NCBI RefSeq assembly: GCF_000282315.2
Contig: NZ_AKJN02000002.1
Coordinates: 124,001 to 188,000, forward strand
Direction of reading: 5' to 3'
From: Pseudomonas sp. GM41(2012)
Lineage (GTDB): Bacteria > Pseudomonadota > Gammaproteobacteria > Pseudomonadales > Pseudomonadaceae
Length of the DNA stretch: 64,000 nucleotides
Part shown: piece after piece, positions 9,383-20,501 of the stretch
Numbering within the stretch: position 1 is the stretch's first letter
Layout: every line of letters starts with the position of its first letter
Program-made: the position numbers and the translations under genes
The notes under the pieces: generated by a model
What the model saw: the letters and a program-made list of their open reading frames with translations, nothing else
The model's database searches: none
Told to the model about the DNA's origin: nothing

Positions 9383-9609
9383 GCGCTGACTGGGCCGGCG
9401 CTGACGCGCTCAACCAGGGCCTGGATGCGTGCAGCGGTGGCACCTTGTTTCTCTTCCTGTTCCATCAGGCTCAGCTGCAGGCTTTCGTTTTCATCCTTGG
9501 CCTGGGCCAGTTCTGCGCTCAGGGTTTGGTTGGTGCCGAGCAGGGTCTGGTTCTGTTGCACCAGGTCGCTGACCAGCTGTTCCAATTGGCTTAGGGATGC
9601 TTCCAACAT
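9379..9609 (-). CDS. small coiled-coil protein, ZapB-like (TIGR02449-type)
   Basis: Protein of 76 residues (MLEASLSQLEQLVSDLVQQN...) that is almost entirely predicted coiled coil, with heptad-spaced leucines, a Q/N/E-rich middle and a short tail. It resembles the small ZapB/TIGR02449 partner usually found just upstream of zapA. The ATG at 9609 is chosen because upstream codons add a non-coiled, unrelated N-terminus. The stop overlaps the ZapA-like start by 4 nt, implying translational coupling. A role together with the ZapA-like protein in FtsZ-ring organisation is inferred from family and context. Confidence 0.72.
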   Translation of the reverse strand: MLEASLSQLEQLVSDLVQQNQTLLGTNQTLSAELAQAKDENESLQLSLMEQEEKQGATAARIQALVERVSAGPVSA

Positions 9610-9802
9610 TTTGATTTTCCAAGCATTTTCAAAGGGCGCGTACGATAAAGAAAAGTCACCACGGATGCCAGGGTTATTGGGGCGCAAGGCCTTGATTTTC
9701 CTGGCGGGCGACCTTCCTCGCGAGCTTTAAAGACTGTGATTGGCGGATCTGGTTCCTGCACTTCGTCGCCGGAGCGGTTGTGCGACAAAAACCCGCAGGG
9801 GC

Positions 9803-9829
9803 TCAAGACTTTAGTCGTATGACCGATAA
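9803..9829 (+). promoter_or_regulatory. sigma-28 (FliA)-like promoter of the downstream chemoreceptor gene
   Basis: TCAAG at 9803-9807 and CCGATAA at 9823-9829 resemble the flagellar sigma-28 promoter (TCAAG - about 13 nt - GCCGATAA), with spacing about one base longer than the consensus I remember. It lies 55 bp before the ATG at 9885 and overlaps the alternative in-frame starts at 9780 and 9819, which argues against those starts. Confidence 0.6.
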
Positions 9830-9884
9830 GTCATCCATACGTCAGTCTCAGCGCCGCACGGATGCGCTCTTTTCGGTAAACACC

Positions 9885-11510
9885 ATGTCCCTTCGTAATA
9901 TGAATATCGCGCCACGGGCGTTCCTCGGTTTTGCCCTGATTGGCGGCCTGATGCTGATTCTGGGTGTGTTTGCCTTGAACCAGATGAGCAAGATTCGCGG
10001 CGCCGCCGAGGACATCACCTCAAGCAGCGTGCCGAGCATCAAAAGCCTCGACGAGTTCACGCAACTCACCCTGCGCCTGCGGGTGCTGTCCTACCGTTTG
10101 CTGGTGAACCGCGAGCCGGATGTCCAGCAAAAGACTATTGAACTGCTGGAAACCCGCAATCAGCAGATTCGTGCCGCTCAGGCGACTTACGAAAAACTGA
10201 TCACCAGCCCGCAGGAACGTTCGGCCTACGACCAGTACGTGCAGTTGCTCGGCCAGTACCGTCAGATCGAAGACCGGATGAAGACCCTGTCGCGCAACAA
10301 TCAGGTGGATGAACTGCGCACCCTGCTCAACACCGATCTGCTGACCAACTCCGAAGCGGTGAACACCGTGTTGAACCGTTTGCTGGAGATCAACACTCAG
10401 CAGACCCTCGACACCAATCAGCAAGCCGCCGACCAGTACGCTTCGGCCTTCAACCTGGTGATCACCCTGCTGGTGATCGCGACCGGCCTGACCCTGCTTT
10501 TCGCCTGGTTGCTGACCAACAGCATCACCAAGCCGATCGCCAACGCCCTGAGCGCTGCCGAGGAAATTGCTGAAGGCAACCTGACCCACCCGATCACCGT
10601 CGATGGTGAGGACGAAGCCGGCCGCTTGCTGCTGGCCATGTCGAAGATGCAGGACAAGCTGCGCGACACCCTGCAACGGATTTCCGGTTCCGCCACGCAA
10701 CTGGCGTCCGCCGCTGAAGAACTCAACAGCGTCACCGACGAAAGCGCCCGTGGCCTGACCCAGCAGAACAACGAAATCGAACAAGCCGCCACCGCAGTCA
10801 ACGAAATGACCAGCGCCGTGGAAGAAGTCGCGCGCAATGCCGTCAGCACGTCCGAAGCCTCGAAAAACGCCACCACCTCCGCCGGTGATGGCCGTGACCT
10901 GGTGCAGGAAACCGTCAGCGCCATCGAACGCATGAGCGCCGACGTGCAGAGCACCGCGACCCTGATTGGCGACCTGGCCAACGAGTCCCGTGACATCGGC
11001 AAAGTGCTGGACGTGATTCGCGGCCTGGCTGATCAGACCAACTTGCTGGCATTGAACGCGGCGATCGAAGCCGCCCGTGCCGGTGAGGCCGGTCGTGGTT
11101 TTGCCGTGGTGGCGGACGAGGTTCGTGCCCTGGCGCATCGCACCCAGCAGTCGACCAGCGAAATCGAACGCATGATCGGCAGCATCCAGAGCGGTACCGA
11201 GCACGCGGTGGATTCGATGCGCAACAGCACCGAGCGCGCTGAATCGACGTTGAACATCGCGCGTGGTGCAGGCATGTCGCTCGACACTATTAATAGCGCG
11301 ATCGTCGAAATCAACGAACGTAACCTGGTGATCGCCAGCGCTGCCGAAGAGCAGGCGCAAGTGGCCCGCGAAGTGGACCGCAATCTGGTGAACATTCGTG
11401 ATCTGTCGGTGCAGTCGGCGACCGGGGCGAATCAGACCAGTGCTGCGAGCAATGAGTTGTCGCGATTGGCGCTGGACCTGAACAATATGGTTGGGCGGTT
11501 TAGCCTCTGA
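9885..11510 (+). CDS. methyl-accepting chemotaxis protein with four-helix-bundle sensor
   Basis: Chemoreceptor of 541 residues. TM1 is at about 15-35 ([15 protein letters not shown]). The periplasmic segment at about 36-190 is all alpha-helical and fits a 4HB_MCP sensor ([19 protein letters not shown], later [19 protein letters not shown]). TM2 is near 192-214, followed by HAMP ([20 protein letters not shown]) and the signalling domain with tip [19 protein letters not shown]. No C-terminal pentapeptide is present (ends VGRFSL). The start at 9885 gives the common pseudomonad N-terminus [16 protein letters not shown] and lies downstream of the sigma-28-like promoter. The gene is divergent from the zapB-like gene. 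The ligand cannot be predicted. Confidence 0.93.
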   Translation: MSLRNMNIAPRAFLGFALIGGLMLILGVFALNQMSKIRGAAEDITSSSVPSIKSLDEFTQLTLRLRVLSYRLLVNREPDVQQKTIELLETRNQQIRAAQATYEKLITSPQERSAYDQYVQLLGQYRQIEDRMKTLSRNNQVDELRTLLNTDLLTNSEAVNTVLNRLLEINTQQTLDTNQQAADQYASAFNLVITLLVIATGLTLLFAWLLTNSITKPIANALSAAEEIAEGNLTHPITVDGEDEAGRLLLAMSKMQDKLRDTLQRISGSATQLASAAEELNSVTDESARGLTQQNNEIEQAATAVNEMTSAVEEVARNAVSTSEASKNATTSAGDGRDLVQETVSAIERMSADVQSTATLIGDLANESRDIGKVLDVIRGLADQTNLLALNAAIEAARAGEAGRGFAVVADEVRALAHRTQQSTSEIERMIGSIQSGTEHAVDSMRNSTERAESTLNIARGAGMSLDTINSAIVEINERNLVIASAAEEQAQVAREVDRNLVNIRDLSVQSATGANQTSAASNELSRLALDLNNMVGRFSL

Positions 11511-11539
11511 TCGGGATTTGTGGTGCTTTCAAGAGCCAC

Positions 11540-11703
11540 CCCTCACCCCAGCCCTCTCCCCATGGGGGAGAGGGGGAAAGGGAGCCGATCTTCATGCTTT
11601 TCAAAGCCTGAGTTCGACTTGAGTTTTTCAGGTCGCAGTATTTAGAACAAACACCTCGGTCAGTCCCCTCGCCCCTCGGGGAGAGGGTTAGGGTGAGGGG
11701 GCC
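11540..11703. repeat. inverted pair of CCCTCACCC...GGGAGAGGG repeats
   Basis: Both flanks of a roughly 90-bp spacer carry related blocks. The left block (about 11540-11577) begins CCCTCACCCCAGCCCTCTCC and contains its own short palindrome CTCTCCCCATGGGGGAGAG. The right block (about 11665-11701) ends GAGAGGGTTAGGGTGAGGGG and is the inverse. The 334-bp gap between the chemoreceptor and the antiporter contains only this. The paired layout resembles a non-coding miniature element. The right copy ends about 140 bp before the antiporter start. Confidence 0.8.
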
Positions 11704-11844
11704 GGTCGCAAGCCGAACAAAAAACCTGAACACCACACCGTCAAAAGCTTTTTGACAGCATCACATTTCAACAGGTTAGAATCGCTGGCACGCAGACTGC
11801 ATGGTCAGTTTGCGCCCGCCTTTCAGCTTTCTGGAGTACTGCCT

Positions 11845-13587
11845 TTGAATGCGACGACCATCAACAGCCTGTTCTTGATCGGCGCGTTGCTGGTAGGTGC
11901 GAGCATTCTGGTGAGCTCACTTTCATCGCGCCTCGGTATCCCGATTCTGGTGATCATCCTCGCGGTGGGCATGTCGGCCGGTGTCGATGGTGCCGGCATT
12001 ATTTTCGATAACTACCCAACGGCTTATCTGGTCGGCAACCTCGCGCTGGCAGTCATCCTGCTCGACGGCGGCTTGCGCACCCGGGTTTCCAGCTTTCGCG
12101 TGGCGTTATGGCCGGCGCTGTCGCTGGCGACGGTCGGGGTGTTGATCACCACCGGGCTGACCGGCATGGCAGCCGCGTGGCTGTTCAACCTGAACCTGAT
12201 TCAGGGGCTGCTGATCGGCGCTATCGTCGGTTCCACCGACGCCGCGGCGGTGTTCTCGCTGCTCGGCGGCAAGGGCCTGAACGAACGGGTGACCGCCAGC
12301 CTCGAGATCGAGTCCGGCAGCAACGACCCGATGGCGGTGTTCCTCACCGTGACCCTGATCGACATGCTCGCCAGCGGCCAGACCGGTCTGCACTGGAGCC
12401 TGCTCGGGCACTTGATGCGTGAGTTCGGTATCGGTGCTGTCATCGGCCTGGGCGGCGGCTGGGTCATGCTGCAACTGGTCAACCGCATCCATTTGGCCAC
12501 CGGCCTTTATCCGATCCTGGTCATTGCTGGCGGATTGGTCGTGTTTGCCCTGACCAACGCCTTGCACGGCAGCGGCTTTTTGGCGGTTTACCTGTGCGGT
12601 CTGGTCATCGGTAATCGCCCGGTGCGCAGCCGCCACGGCATTTTGCACATGCTCGATGGCATGGCCTGGCTGGCGCAAATCGGCATGTTCCTGGTACTGG
12701 GGCTGCTGGTAACGCCACACGACTTGTTGCCGATTGCCCTGCCCGCTCTGGGCCTGGCGCTGTGGATGATTCTGTTTGCGCGGCCGTTGTCGGTGATCGT
12801 CGGCCTGCTGCCCTTCAAGGCGTTCCATGGGCGCGAGAAGGCGTTCATTTCCTGGGTCGGGTTACGCGGCGCGGTTCCGATCATTCTGGCGGTGTTCCCG
12901 TTGATGGCCGGCCTGCCCAACGCCCAGCTCTATTTCAACCTCGCCTTCTTTATCGTGTTGGTGTCGCTGCTGGTGCAGGGCACGAGCCTGCCGTGGGTGG
13001 CGAAGCTTTTGAAAGTGACCGTTCCGCCAGAGCCGGCGCCGATCTCCCGTGCCGCCCTGGAAGTCCACGTCACCAGTGAGTGGGAGCTGTTCGTTTATCG
13101 CCTCGGTGCCGAGAAATGGTGCATCGGCTCGCCCCTTCGCGAACTGAAAATGCCCGAAGGCACCCGCATTGCAGCCCTGTTTCGTGGCCAGCAACTGCTC
13201 CATCCGTCGGGTAGTACGGTGCTCGAAGTCGACGATTTGCTGTGCGTAATCGGCCATGAACACAACCTTCCGGCCCTCGGAAAACTCTTCAGCCAGGCAC
13301 CGCAACGGGGCCTCGACTTGCGCTTCTTCGGCGACTTCGTACTCGAAGGAGACGCCCAGCTGGCTGCGGTTGCGGCGCTGTACGGGTTGAAAGTGGAAGG
13401 CATCGATCCGGACATGTCGCTCGGCCACTTCATTGCCCAGAAAGTGGGCGGTGCACCCGTAGTCGGTGACCAGGTGGAGTGGAACAACACCATTTGGACC
13501 GTCGCGGTCATGGAAGGGAACAAGATCGGTAAAGTGGGCGTCAGATTCCCCGAAGGAAGTCGCCCCGGCCCGGGACTCTTCCTCTAA
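11845..13587 (+). CDS. nhaP2: NhaP2/CvrA-type K+(Na+)/H+ antiporter
   Basis: CPA1-family inner-membrane cation/proton antiporter of 580 residues, close to E. coli NhaP2 (about 578). It has about 12 hydrophobic segments in residues 5-390 and the CPA1 ion-site region [18 protein letters not shown], plus [20 protein letters not shown] and [20 protein letters not shown]. The cytoplasmic tail from about 400 has a TrkA-C-like domain ([20 protein letters not shown]) and a CorC/HlyC-type end ([14 protein letters not shown]). The TTG at 11845 is preferred: it aligns with the E. coli start (ATTI.SLF) and has CTGGAG at 11831-11836, 8 nt upstream, and there is no usable in-frame ATG. mscK follows after 34 bp, so these two ion-homeostasis genes probably share a transcript. 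Confidence 0.93.
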   Translation: MNATTINSLFLIGALLVGASILVSSLSSRLGIPILVIILAVGMSAGVDGAGIIFDNYPTAYLVGNLALAVILLDGGLRTRVSSFRVALWPALSLATVGVLITTGLTGMAAAWLFNLNLIQGLLIGAIVGSTDAAAVFSLLGGKGLNERVTASLEIESGSNDPMAVFLTVTLIDMLASGQTGLHWSLLGHLMREFGIGAVIGLGGGWVMLQLVNRIHLATGLYPILVIAGGLVVFALTNALHGSGFLAVYLCGLVIGNRPVRSRHGILHMLDGMAWLAQIGMFLVLGLLVTPHDLLPIALPALGLALWMILFARPLSVIVGLLPFKAFHGREKAFISWVGLRGAVPIILAVFPLMAGLPNAQLYFNLAFFIVLVSLLVQGTSLPWVAKLLKVTVPPEPAPISRAALEVHVTSEWELFVYRLGAEKWCIGSPLRELKMPEGTRIAALFRGQQLLHPSGSTVLEVDDLLCVIGHEHNLPALGKLFSQAPQRGLDLRFFGDFVLEGDAQLAAVAALYGLKVEGIDPDMSLGHFIAQKVGGAPVVGDQVEWNNTIWTVAVMEGNKIGKVGVRFPEGSRPGPGLFL

Positions 13588-13621
13588 ACTCCACACTTCG
13601 TCTCGTTTTCGATCGGTCTCT

Positions 13622-16600
13622 ATGTCAACCCTGCGCACGTTTATCATCACGGCCCTGCTGGGCTTGAGTCTTTCTGTCGGTACATTGCAAGCGGCCGAAC
13701 CGCCGTCCAGCGAAGCCGTGCAGGCGAACCTGGACAAGATCGCCGACCGCAAACTGCCGGAAGCCGATCAGAAAGCACTCCAGAGCATCCTGCAAAGCAC
13801 GCTGACACAGCTCAACAACAAGCGTGATTACGAGCAGAAACTGGCCGATCTCAAGCAGCAACTGGCCAACGCCCCCAAGCAGAACATCGAGAACCAGCGA
13901 GAACTGACCAAGCTCAAAGCCACCAAATTGCTGCCAGTACCGCAGCGCTATGCCAAAGAGCCTATTCAGCAACTGGAGCAAATGCTCACCGAGCGCTCCA
14001 CCCAGCAAAGCGATCTGCAAAAAGCCCTGGCCGACGCCAACAGTCTGGTGATTACTGCCCAGACCCGCCCCGAGCGCGCCCAGGCCGAAATTTCTGCCAG
14101 CCAGACGCGCATCCAGCAGATCAACAACATCCTCAAGATCGGCAAGGACGCCGGCAAGATCTTGACCCCAGAGCAACGCGACCTGCTCAACGCAGAGCTC
14201 GCGGCGCTGAATGCCCTGATCCCGTTGCGTCGCCAGGAACTGGCCGGCAACAATCAACTGCAGGACCTGGGCAACAGCCAGCATGACTTGCTCTCGGAAA
14301 AATCCGATCGCCTGGATCAGGAAATCCAGGAGCTGCAAACCCTGATCAACCAGAAGCGCCTGGCCCAGTCCCAGGAGACGGTGACGCAGCAATCCATCGA
14401 AGCGCAGAAATCCGGTGGCAGCAGCCTGCTGGCTACCGAAAGCGCAGCCAACCTCAAGCTTTCTGACTACCTGCTCAAAAGTACCGACCGCCTCAACGAA
14501 GTCACCCAGCAGAACCTGCAGACCAAGCAGCAACTGGACAACGTGACCCAGAGCGACTCAGCGCTGGACGAGCAAATCAACGTGCTCAAGGGCAGCCTGC
14601 TGCTCTCCAAGATTCTCTACAAACAGAAACAGTCCCTGCCACGCCTCAGGCTCGACCGTGACCTGGCCGACCAGATCGCCGACATTCGCCTCTATCAATT
14701 CGAAGTCAGCCAACAACGGGAACTGCTCAGCAACCCGGCGACCTACGTAGACAACCTGCTGTCGACTCAGCCTCCCGAGCAAGTCACCCCGCAACTGCGC
14801 AAGAGCCTGCTGGAACTGGCCACGACCCGCGCCGACCTGCTGGAGCGGCTGAACCGCGAACTCAGCGCTGTGCTCAACGAATCCATCACGTTGCAACTCA
14901 ATCAGAAGCAACTGCTCAGCACCGCGCAAAGCCTGCGGGCGACCCTCGATGAGCAGATGTTCTGGATTCCCAGCAACAAGCCGCTGGACCTGGAATGGAT
15001 GCGCGCCGTGCCGGAGCGCCTGGAACGTCAGGTCACCACGCTGCCGTGGGCTTCCAGCCTGAGCGAATTAAGTGATGGCCTGACCCAACGGCCACTGCTG
15101 TTCCTGCCCCTGGCGCTGTTGATCGGTGCTCTGCTGTGGCGACGCAAAAGCCTGTACGCCCGACTGAGCAAGGTTCACCAGGACATCGGTCACTTCAAAC
15201 GCGACAGCCAGTGGCACACGCCGCAGGCAATCCTGATCAACATTCTGCTGGCGATGCCGGTATCCCTGGGCCTGGCCTTGTGTGGCCTGGCCTTGCAAAT
15301 CGACGCCCGCGGACAGAACGCGAACATGGGCGCGGCACTGCTGCAAATGGCCCAGGCGTGGCTAGTGTTCTACACCGCTTACCGGATTCTTGCGCCAGGC
15401 GGCGTGGCCGAACTGCATTTCCGCTGGGAAAAACCTCAGGTCGAGTTCCTGCAGGGCTGGGTCCGTCGACTCGGGCTGGTGGTCATGGCATTGGTCGCGG
15501 TGGTGGCAGTCGCCGAACTGCAACCCGCGACCCTGGCCGATGACGTACTCGGCATGCCGGTGGTGCTGACCTGCTATGCACTGATGGCCTGGCTGCTCAG
15601 CCGCCTGCTGATCAGCAGCCCGACTCACCAGAACGCTTCGCTGTTCCGCAAGGCCGTGGGGATCCTGTTCACCGTCCTGCCTGTCGCGTTGTTCGTGGCG
15701 GTGTGCTTCGGCTATTACTACACCGCGCTGAAGCTCAGTGACCGATTGATCAACACCCTTTACCTGCTGATGTTCTGGCTGGTGATCGAGGCCACCTTCG
15801 TGCGCGGCCTCAGCGTTGCGGCACGCCGTCTGGCCTACCAGCGCGCCCTGGCCAAACGCCAGGCCGCGAAAGAGGCCGGCGACGGCGAAGCGGTGATCGA
15901 AGAGCCAACGCTGGATATCGAGAAGGTCAACGAACAGTCCCTGCGCCTGATCCGCCTGGCACTGCTGGGTGGTTTCATCGCGGCGTTGTACTGGGTCTGG
16001 TCCGATCTGATCTCTGTGTTCTCGTACCTGGATAACGTCACCCTCTACGAATACACCAGCGGTACCGGCGCCAACATGAGCATGGTGCCGATCAGCATTG
16101 GCGACATGCTCGGCGCGCTGATCATCATCGGCATCACCTTCGCCCTCGCGCGCAACTTGCCGGGGTTGCTGGAAGTGTTGGTGCTGTCGAAGCTGAACCT
16201 GGCTCAGGGCAGTGCCTATGCCACCACTACGTTGCTGTCTTACGTGATCGCTGGCATCGGTTTCGTCTCCACCCTGTCGACACTCGGCGTGAGTTGGGAC
16301 AAGTTGCAATGGCTGGTGGCGGCGCTGTCGGTGGGTCTCGGCTTCGGGATGCAGGAAATCTTCGCGAACTTCATCTCCGGGATCATGATCCTGTTCGAAC
16401 GTCCGGTGCGGATCGGCGACACCATCACCATTGGCAACCTGTCGGGTACGGTGAGCAAAATCCGCATCCGCGCCACGACCATCACCGACTTCGACCGCAA
16501 GGACATCATTGTCCCGAACAAGACGTTCATCACCGGACAATTGATCAACTGGTCCCTGACCGACACCATCACCCGAGTGACCCTCAAGCTCGGTGTCGAT

Positions 16601-16972
16601 TACGGCTCGGACCTGGACCTGGTCAAGGAATTGCTGCTCAAGGCCGCGCGCGATAACCCGCGAGTACTGAAAGACCCGGAACCCCACGTGTACTTCCTGA
16701 ACTTCGGCGAAAGCACCCTCGACCACGAGTTGCGCATGCATGTACGTGACCTCGGTGACCGTAACCCGGTGCTCGATGAGGTCAACCGCTTCATCAATCG
16801 CGAGTTCAAGAAACAGCACATCAACATCTCGTTCCGGCAGATGGAGGTTTACCTCAAGAACATCCAGGGCCAGGAATACAGAATGGTGCCCGTCGATCCG
16901 GAAGCCAAAACCATTGCGCCCAAACCCGATGGCCAACCGCTGCAAGAGCCGCCAGCCACCAAGCTCGACTAA
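13622..16972 (+). CDS. mscK: MscK/KefA-type large mechanosensitive channel
   Basis: MscS-superfamily channel of 1116 residues that releases solutes on hypo-osmotic shock. A signal peptide (about 1-25, cut near LQA-AE) precedes a long periplasmic, glutamine-rich coiled-coil region (about 30-480). Around ten hydrophobic segments follow, then the MscS core near 880-1060. The pore helix is VAALSVGLGFGMQEIFANF, followed by the beta domain (ERPVRIGDTITIGNLSGTV and IIVPNKTFITGQLINW). Length and layout match E. coli MscK (about 1120). The start at 13622 gives the signal peptide; upstream codons overlap the antiporter gene. Both neighbours deal with osmotic or ionic balance. Confidence 0.94.
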   Translation: MSTLRTFIITALLGLSLSVGTLQAAEPPSSEAVQANLDKIADRKLPEADQKALQSILQSTLTQLNNKRDYEQKLADLKQQLANAPKQNIENQRELTKLKATKLLPVPQRYAKEPIQQLEQMLTERSTQQSDLQKALADANSLVITAQTRPERAQAEISASQTRIQQINNILKIGKDAGKILTPEQRDLLNAELAALNALIPLRRQELAGNNQLQDLGNSQHDLLSEKSDRLDQEIQELQTLINQKRLAQSQETVTQQSIEAQKSGGSSLLATESAANLKLSDYLLKSTDRLNEVTQQNLQTKQQLDNVTQSDSALDEQINVLKGSLLLSKILYKQKQSLPRLRLDRDLADQIADIRLYQFEVSQQRELLSNPATYVDNLLSTQPPEQVTPQLRKSLLELATTRADLLERLNRELSAVLNESITLQLNQKQLLSTAQSLRATLDEQMFWIPSNKPLDLEWMRAVPERLERQVTTLPWASSLSELSDGLTQRPLLFLPLALLIGALLWRRKSLYARLSKVHQDIGHFKRDSQWHTPQAILINILLAMPVSLGLALCGLALQIDARGQNANMGAALLQMAQAWLVFYTAYRILAPGGVAELHFRWEKPQVEFLQGWVRRLGLVVMALVAVVAVAELQPATLADDVLGMPVVLTCYALMAWLLSRLLISSPTHQNASLFRKAVGILFTVLPVALFVAVCFGYYYTALKLSDRLINTLYLLMFWLVIEATFVRGLSVAARRLAYQRALAKRQAAKEAGDGEAVIEEPTLDIEKVNEQSLRLIRLALLGGFIAALYWVWSDLISVFSYLDNVTLYEYTSGTGANMSMVPISIGDMLGALIIIGITFALARNLPGLLEVLVLSKLNLAQGSAYATTTLLSYVIAGIGFVSTLSTLGVSWDKLQWLVAALSVGLGFGMQEIFANFISGIMILFERPVRIGDTITIGNLSGTVSKIRIRATTITDFDRKDIIVPNKTFITGQLINWSLTDTITRVTLKLGVDYGSDLDLVKELLLKAARDNPRVLKDPEPHVYFLNFGESTLDHELRMHVRDLGDRNPVLDEVNRFINREFKKQHINISFRQMEVYLKNIQGQEYRMVPVDPEAKTIAPKPDGQPLQEPPATKLD

Positions 16973-16985
16973 GCGGCTTATCCCT

Positions 16986-18484
<1,499 letters not shown>

Positions 18485-18501
18485 GTAGAACACTGAATAT
18501 T

Positions 18502-18723
18502 TCAGATTGGCATTGATTGGTGCTCTCGGTCATAGGCTTCGATATGGTCGCCTATGATCGACACCAGCCCCTCTAACGGATGCAATTCATCGTTGCCCAT
18601 TATTTTTAGCAACTCATTGCGCGATTCGACCAACCGTTCGTATTCAGCTTCGGATTCAGGTCGTTTTAACAACCATGATACGGACGGCCAATGTTCAATG
18701 GCTTGTTTGACGATATCGCTCAT
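18502..18723 (-). CDS. 73-residue protein resembling the N-terminal half of HigA-type antitoxins
   Basis: Short protein (MSDIVKQAIEHWPSVSWLLK...). The middle and end (ESEAEYERLVESRNELLKIM, then HPLEGLVSIIGDHIEAYD..H..MPI) resemble the region before the helix-turn-helix of HigA antitoxins, where an E-x-x-H-x-P-I segment precedes the DNA-binding domain. Here translation stops exactly there, so no helix-turn-helix is present. No HigB-like toxin gene lies upstream or downstream. AGG about 8 nt before the ATG supports expression. It converges on selO with a 17-bp gap. It is either a genuine small protein or a decayed antitoxin; function unknown. Confidence 0.6.
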   Translation of the reverse strand: MSDIVKQAIEHWPSVSWLLKRPESEAEYERLVESRNELLKIMGNDELHPLEGLVSIIGDHIEAYDREHQSMPI

Positions 18724-18807
18724 TTTTGTGCCTATTTGGTTGCTATCGGAAAGTGCGAGTGAAGATTAAGAGTTGAATCACTCGCTAACTAGCAGACAGA
18801 GGCACCT

Positions 18808-18821
18808 TGACCTGTAGGTCA
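18808..18821. promoter_or_regulatory. palindrome TGACCT-GT-AGGTCA upstream of trxC
   Basis: Perfect 6-bp half-sites separated by GT, extended by GAGG/CCTC on the outside. It lies in the 203-bp region between the HigA-like gene and trxC. Symmetry suggests an operator, but no regulator can be assigned. Confidence 0.3.
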
Positions 18822-18926
18822 CCTCTCCAATTGCAGAAGGCTCCTGCCTACATATCTCTGCCTTGATAAACGCGGGCTTTGCCTCCAGATCCATCGCATC
18901 GACTGCCAACTTTCGAAGAGCCAACC

Positions 18927-19361
18927 ATGACCGACCCACTCCTCATCCCCTGCCCCCACTGCAACGGCCTCAACCGCATCCCCGCCGAGCGCCTCAACGA
19001 CCATCCAAAATGCGGTCGCTGCAAAACCGAAGTCCTGCTGAATAAACCCTTTGAGTTGAAGCAAAGCGATTACGCCAGCCAGATCAAAGGTGATCTGCCG
19101 TTGCTGGTGGACGTTTGGGCGGATTGGTGTGGGCCGTGCAAGTCGTTTGCACCGGTGTTCGAGCAGGCGGCGGTGCAATTGGCGGGCAAGTGTCGACTGG
19201 CCAAGCTGGACAGCGAGGCAAACCAGCAGCTGTCGGCGCAGCTGGGGATCCGTTCGATTCCGAGTCTGATTCTGTTCAAGAACGGCCGGGAAGTGGCGCG
19301 TCAGAGCGGCGCCTTCCCGTTACCGCAGTTGATGAGCTGGTTGCGTAGCCAGGGTATCTGA
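18927..19361 (+). CDS. trxC: thioredoxin 2 (TrxC)
   Basis: Cytoplasmic zinc-containing thioredoxin of 144 residues (E. coli TrxC 139). The N-terminal zinc knuckle has C9-P-H-C12 and C29-G-R-C32, and the active site is W67-C68-G-P-C71 within VDVWADWCGPCKSFAP. The cis-proline segment is IRSIPSLILFKNG. The start at 18927 places the zinc cysteines at the usual distance, with GAAGAG about 8 nt upstream. In other bacteria TrxC belongs to oxidative-stress regulons; the palindrome at 18808 is the only visible candidate control site. A REPIN follows directly. Confidence 0.96.
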   Translation: MTDPLLIPCPHCNGLNRIPAERLNDHPKCGRCKTEVLLNKPFELKQSDYASQIKGDLPLLVDVWADWCGPCKSFAPVFEQAAVQLAGKCRLAKLDSEANQQLSAQLGIRSIPSLILFKNGREVARQSGAFPLPQLMSWLRSQGI

Positions 19362-19379
19362 AAGCACTGCCTATCCCAT

Positions 19380-19469
19380 TGTGGGAGCGAGCCTGCTCGC
19401 GATAGCGGTGTGTCAGTCAACGTTTATATCGACTGACACGACGCTATCGCGAGCAGGCTCGCTCCCACA
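19380..19469. repeat. REPIN between trxC and the ParA-like gene
   Basis: Arms 19380-19418 and 19431-19469, beginning TGTGGGAGCGAGCCTGCTCG, are inverted copies with two mismatches around a 12-nt loop. They lie between convergent genes, 18 bp after the trxC stop. The inner arm (TGTGTCAGTC) differs from that of the element at 4897 but keeps its own symmetry. Confidence 0.92.
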
Positions 19470-19492
19470 GTGATTGGGCGTCATTGACGTAA

Positions 19493-20263
19493 TCAGGCGT
19501 TTTCGAGGAGGTTGTGCAGATCGACGAATTGCTGCGTCAGCTTATGACGCGGGTCGAGGTGAATCAGCGGCGTGTTGGCCTGGTGGGATTCACGCATGCG
19601 CACCGAGCTGCCCAGGTACACCGGTAACACCGGCAGGCCTTCGGCGATCAGTTCGTCGAGGATTTGCTGGGGCAGACTAGCGCGAGCCTGGAACTGGTTG
19701 ACGACGATACCTTCGACTTCCAGCCCTTCGTTATGGTCATCCTTCAACTCTTCGATTTCCGCCAACAGGCCATACAGCGCCTGACGCGAGAAGCTGTCGC
19801 AATCGAAGGGAATCAGCACACGATCAGCGGCAATCAATGCAGATACCGCATAGAAATTCAGCGCTGGCGGCGTATCGAGGTAGATCCGGTCGTAATCACC
19901 GTCCAGTTCCTCGAGCAATTTGCGCAGCTTGTTGATCTTGTGTTTCGCCTCAAGCTTGGGCTGCAAGTCAGCCAGCTCGGCCGTTGCGGTAATCACATGG
20001 AGGTTATCAAACGGGGTTTCGTAGATATCGACCTGGTTTTTCTTGGCGAAAGGCCCGGAAGACAAGGTCTGCTTGAAAAAATCGGCGATACCCATGGGAA
20101 TGTCATTCCCGGTGAGCCCCGTCAGGTACTGAGTGGAGTTCGCCTGGGCATCGAGATCCACCAACAGCGTGCGATAACCTTCGCTGGCACTGACCGCCGC
20201 CAGATTGCAGGCAATGCTGGATTTGCCTACGCCACCTTTCTGATTGAACACCACGCGCCGCAT
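19493..20263 (-). CDS. ParA/MinD-family ATPase
   Basis: Cytoplasmic P-loop ATPase of 256 residues. Deviant Walker A K9-G-G-V-G-K14-S near the start ([16 protein letters not shown]), then [12 protein letters not shown] (Walker A') and [14 protein letters not shown] (Walker B). No ParB-like gene is adjacent, and the protein lacks the N-terminal extension of plasmid ParA, so it is not the chromosomal soj/spo0J pair. Such orphan ParA proteins often position other cellular machines. The start at 20263 is supported by GGAGG 7-8 nt upstream. An equivalent gene occupies this place in P. aeruginosa, so it marks the left border of the inserted APE operon. The cargo is unknown. Confidence 0.9.
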   Translation of the reverse strand: MRRVVFNQKGGVGKSSIACNLAAVSASEGYRTLLVDLDAQANSTQYLTGLTGNDIPMGIADFFKQTLSSGPFAKKNQVDIYETPFDNLHVITATAELADLQPKLEAKHKINKLRKLLEELDGDYDRIYLDTPPALNFYAVSALIAADRVLIPFDCDSFSRQALYGLLAEIEELKDDHNEGLEVEGIVVNQFQARASLPQQILDELIAEGLPVLPVYLGSSVRMRESHQANTPLIHLDPRHKLTQQFVDLHNLLENA

Positions 20264-20501
20264 GTCAAAACCTCCGTGTATCAAAGAATGACCGAGTGTA
20301 GTAGTCCACGGCGCTGCTTAGCTACCTCGCCAGCATTGGGACTACATAGTCAGGTGCAATCTCGCGCGGAAAAATCCGTGAACTCATGCACTGCTTGCCG
20401 ACAGAGCCGGCAGATCGGCCGACCGAAATGCGGATAATGGCCAAACGACAGCCATGCACGAACCAACCGGTACATTTCATTGAGCAAAATGTAACCATCA
20501 T

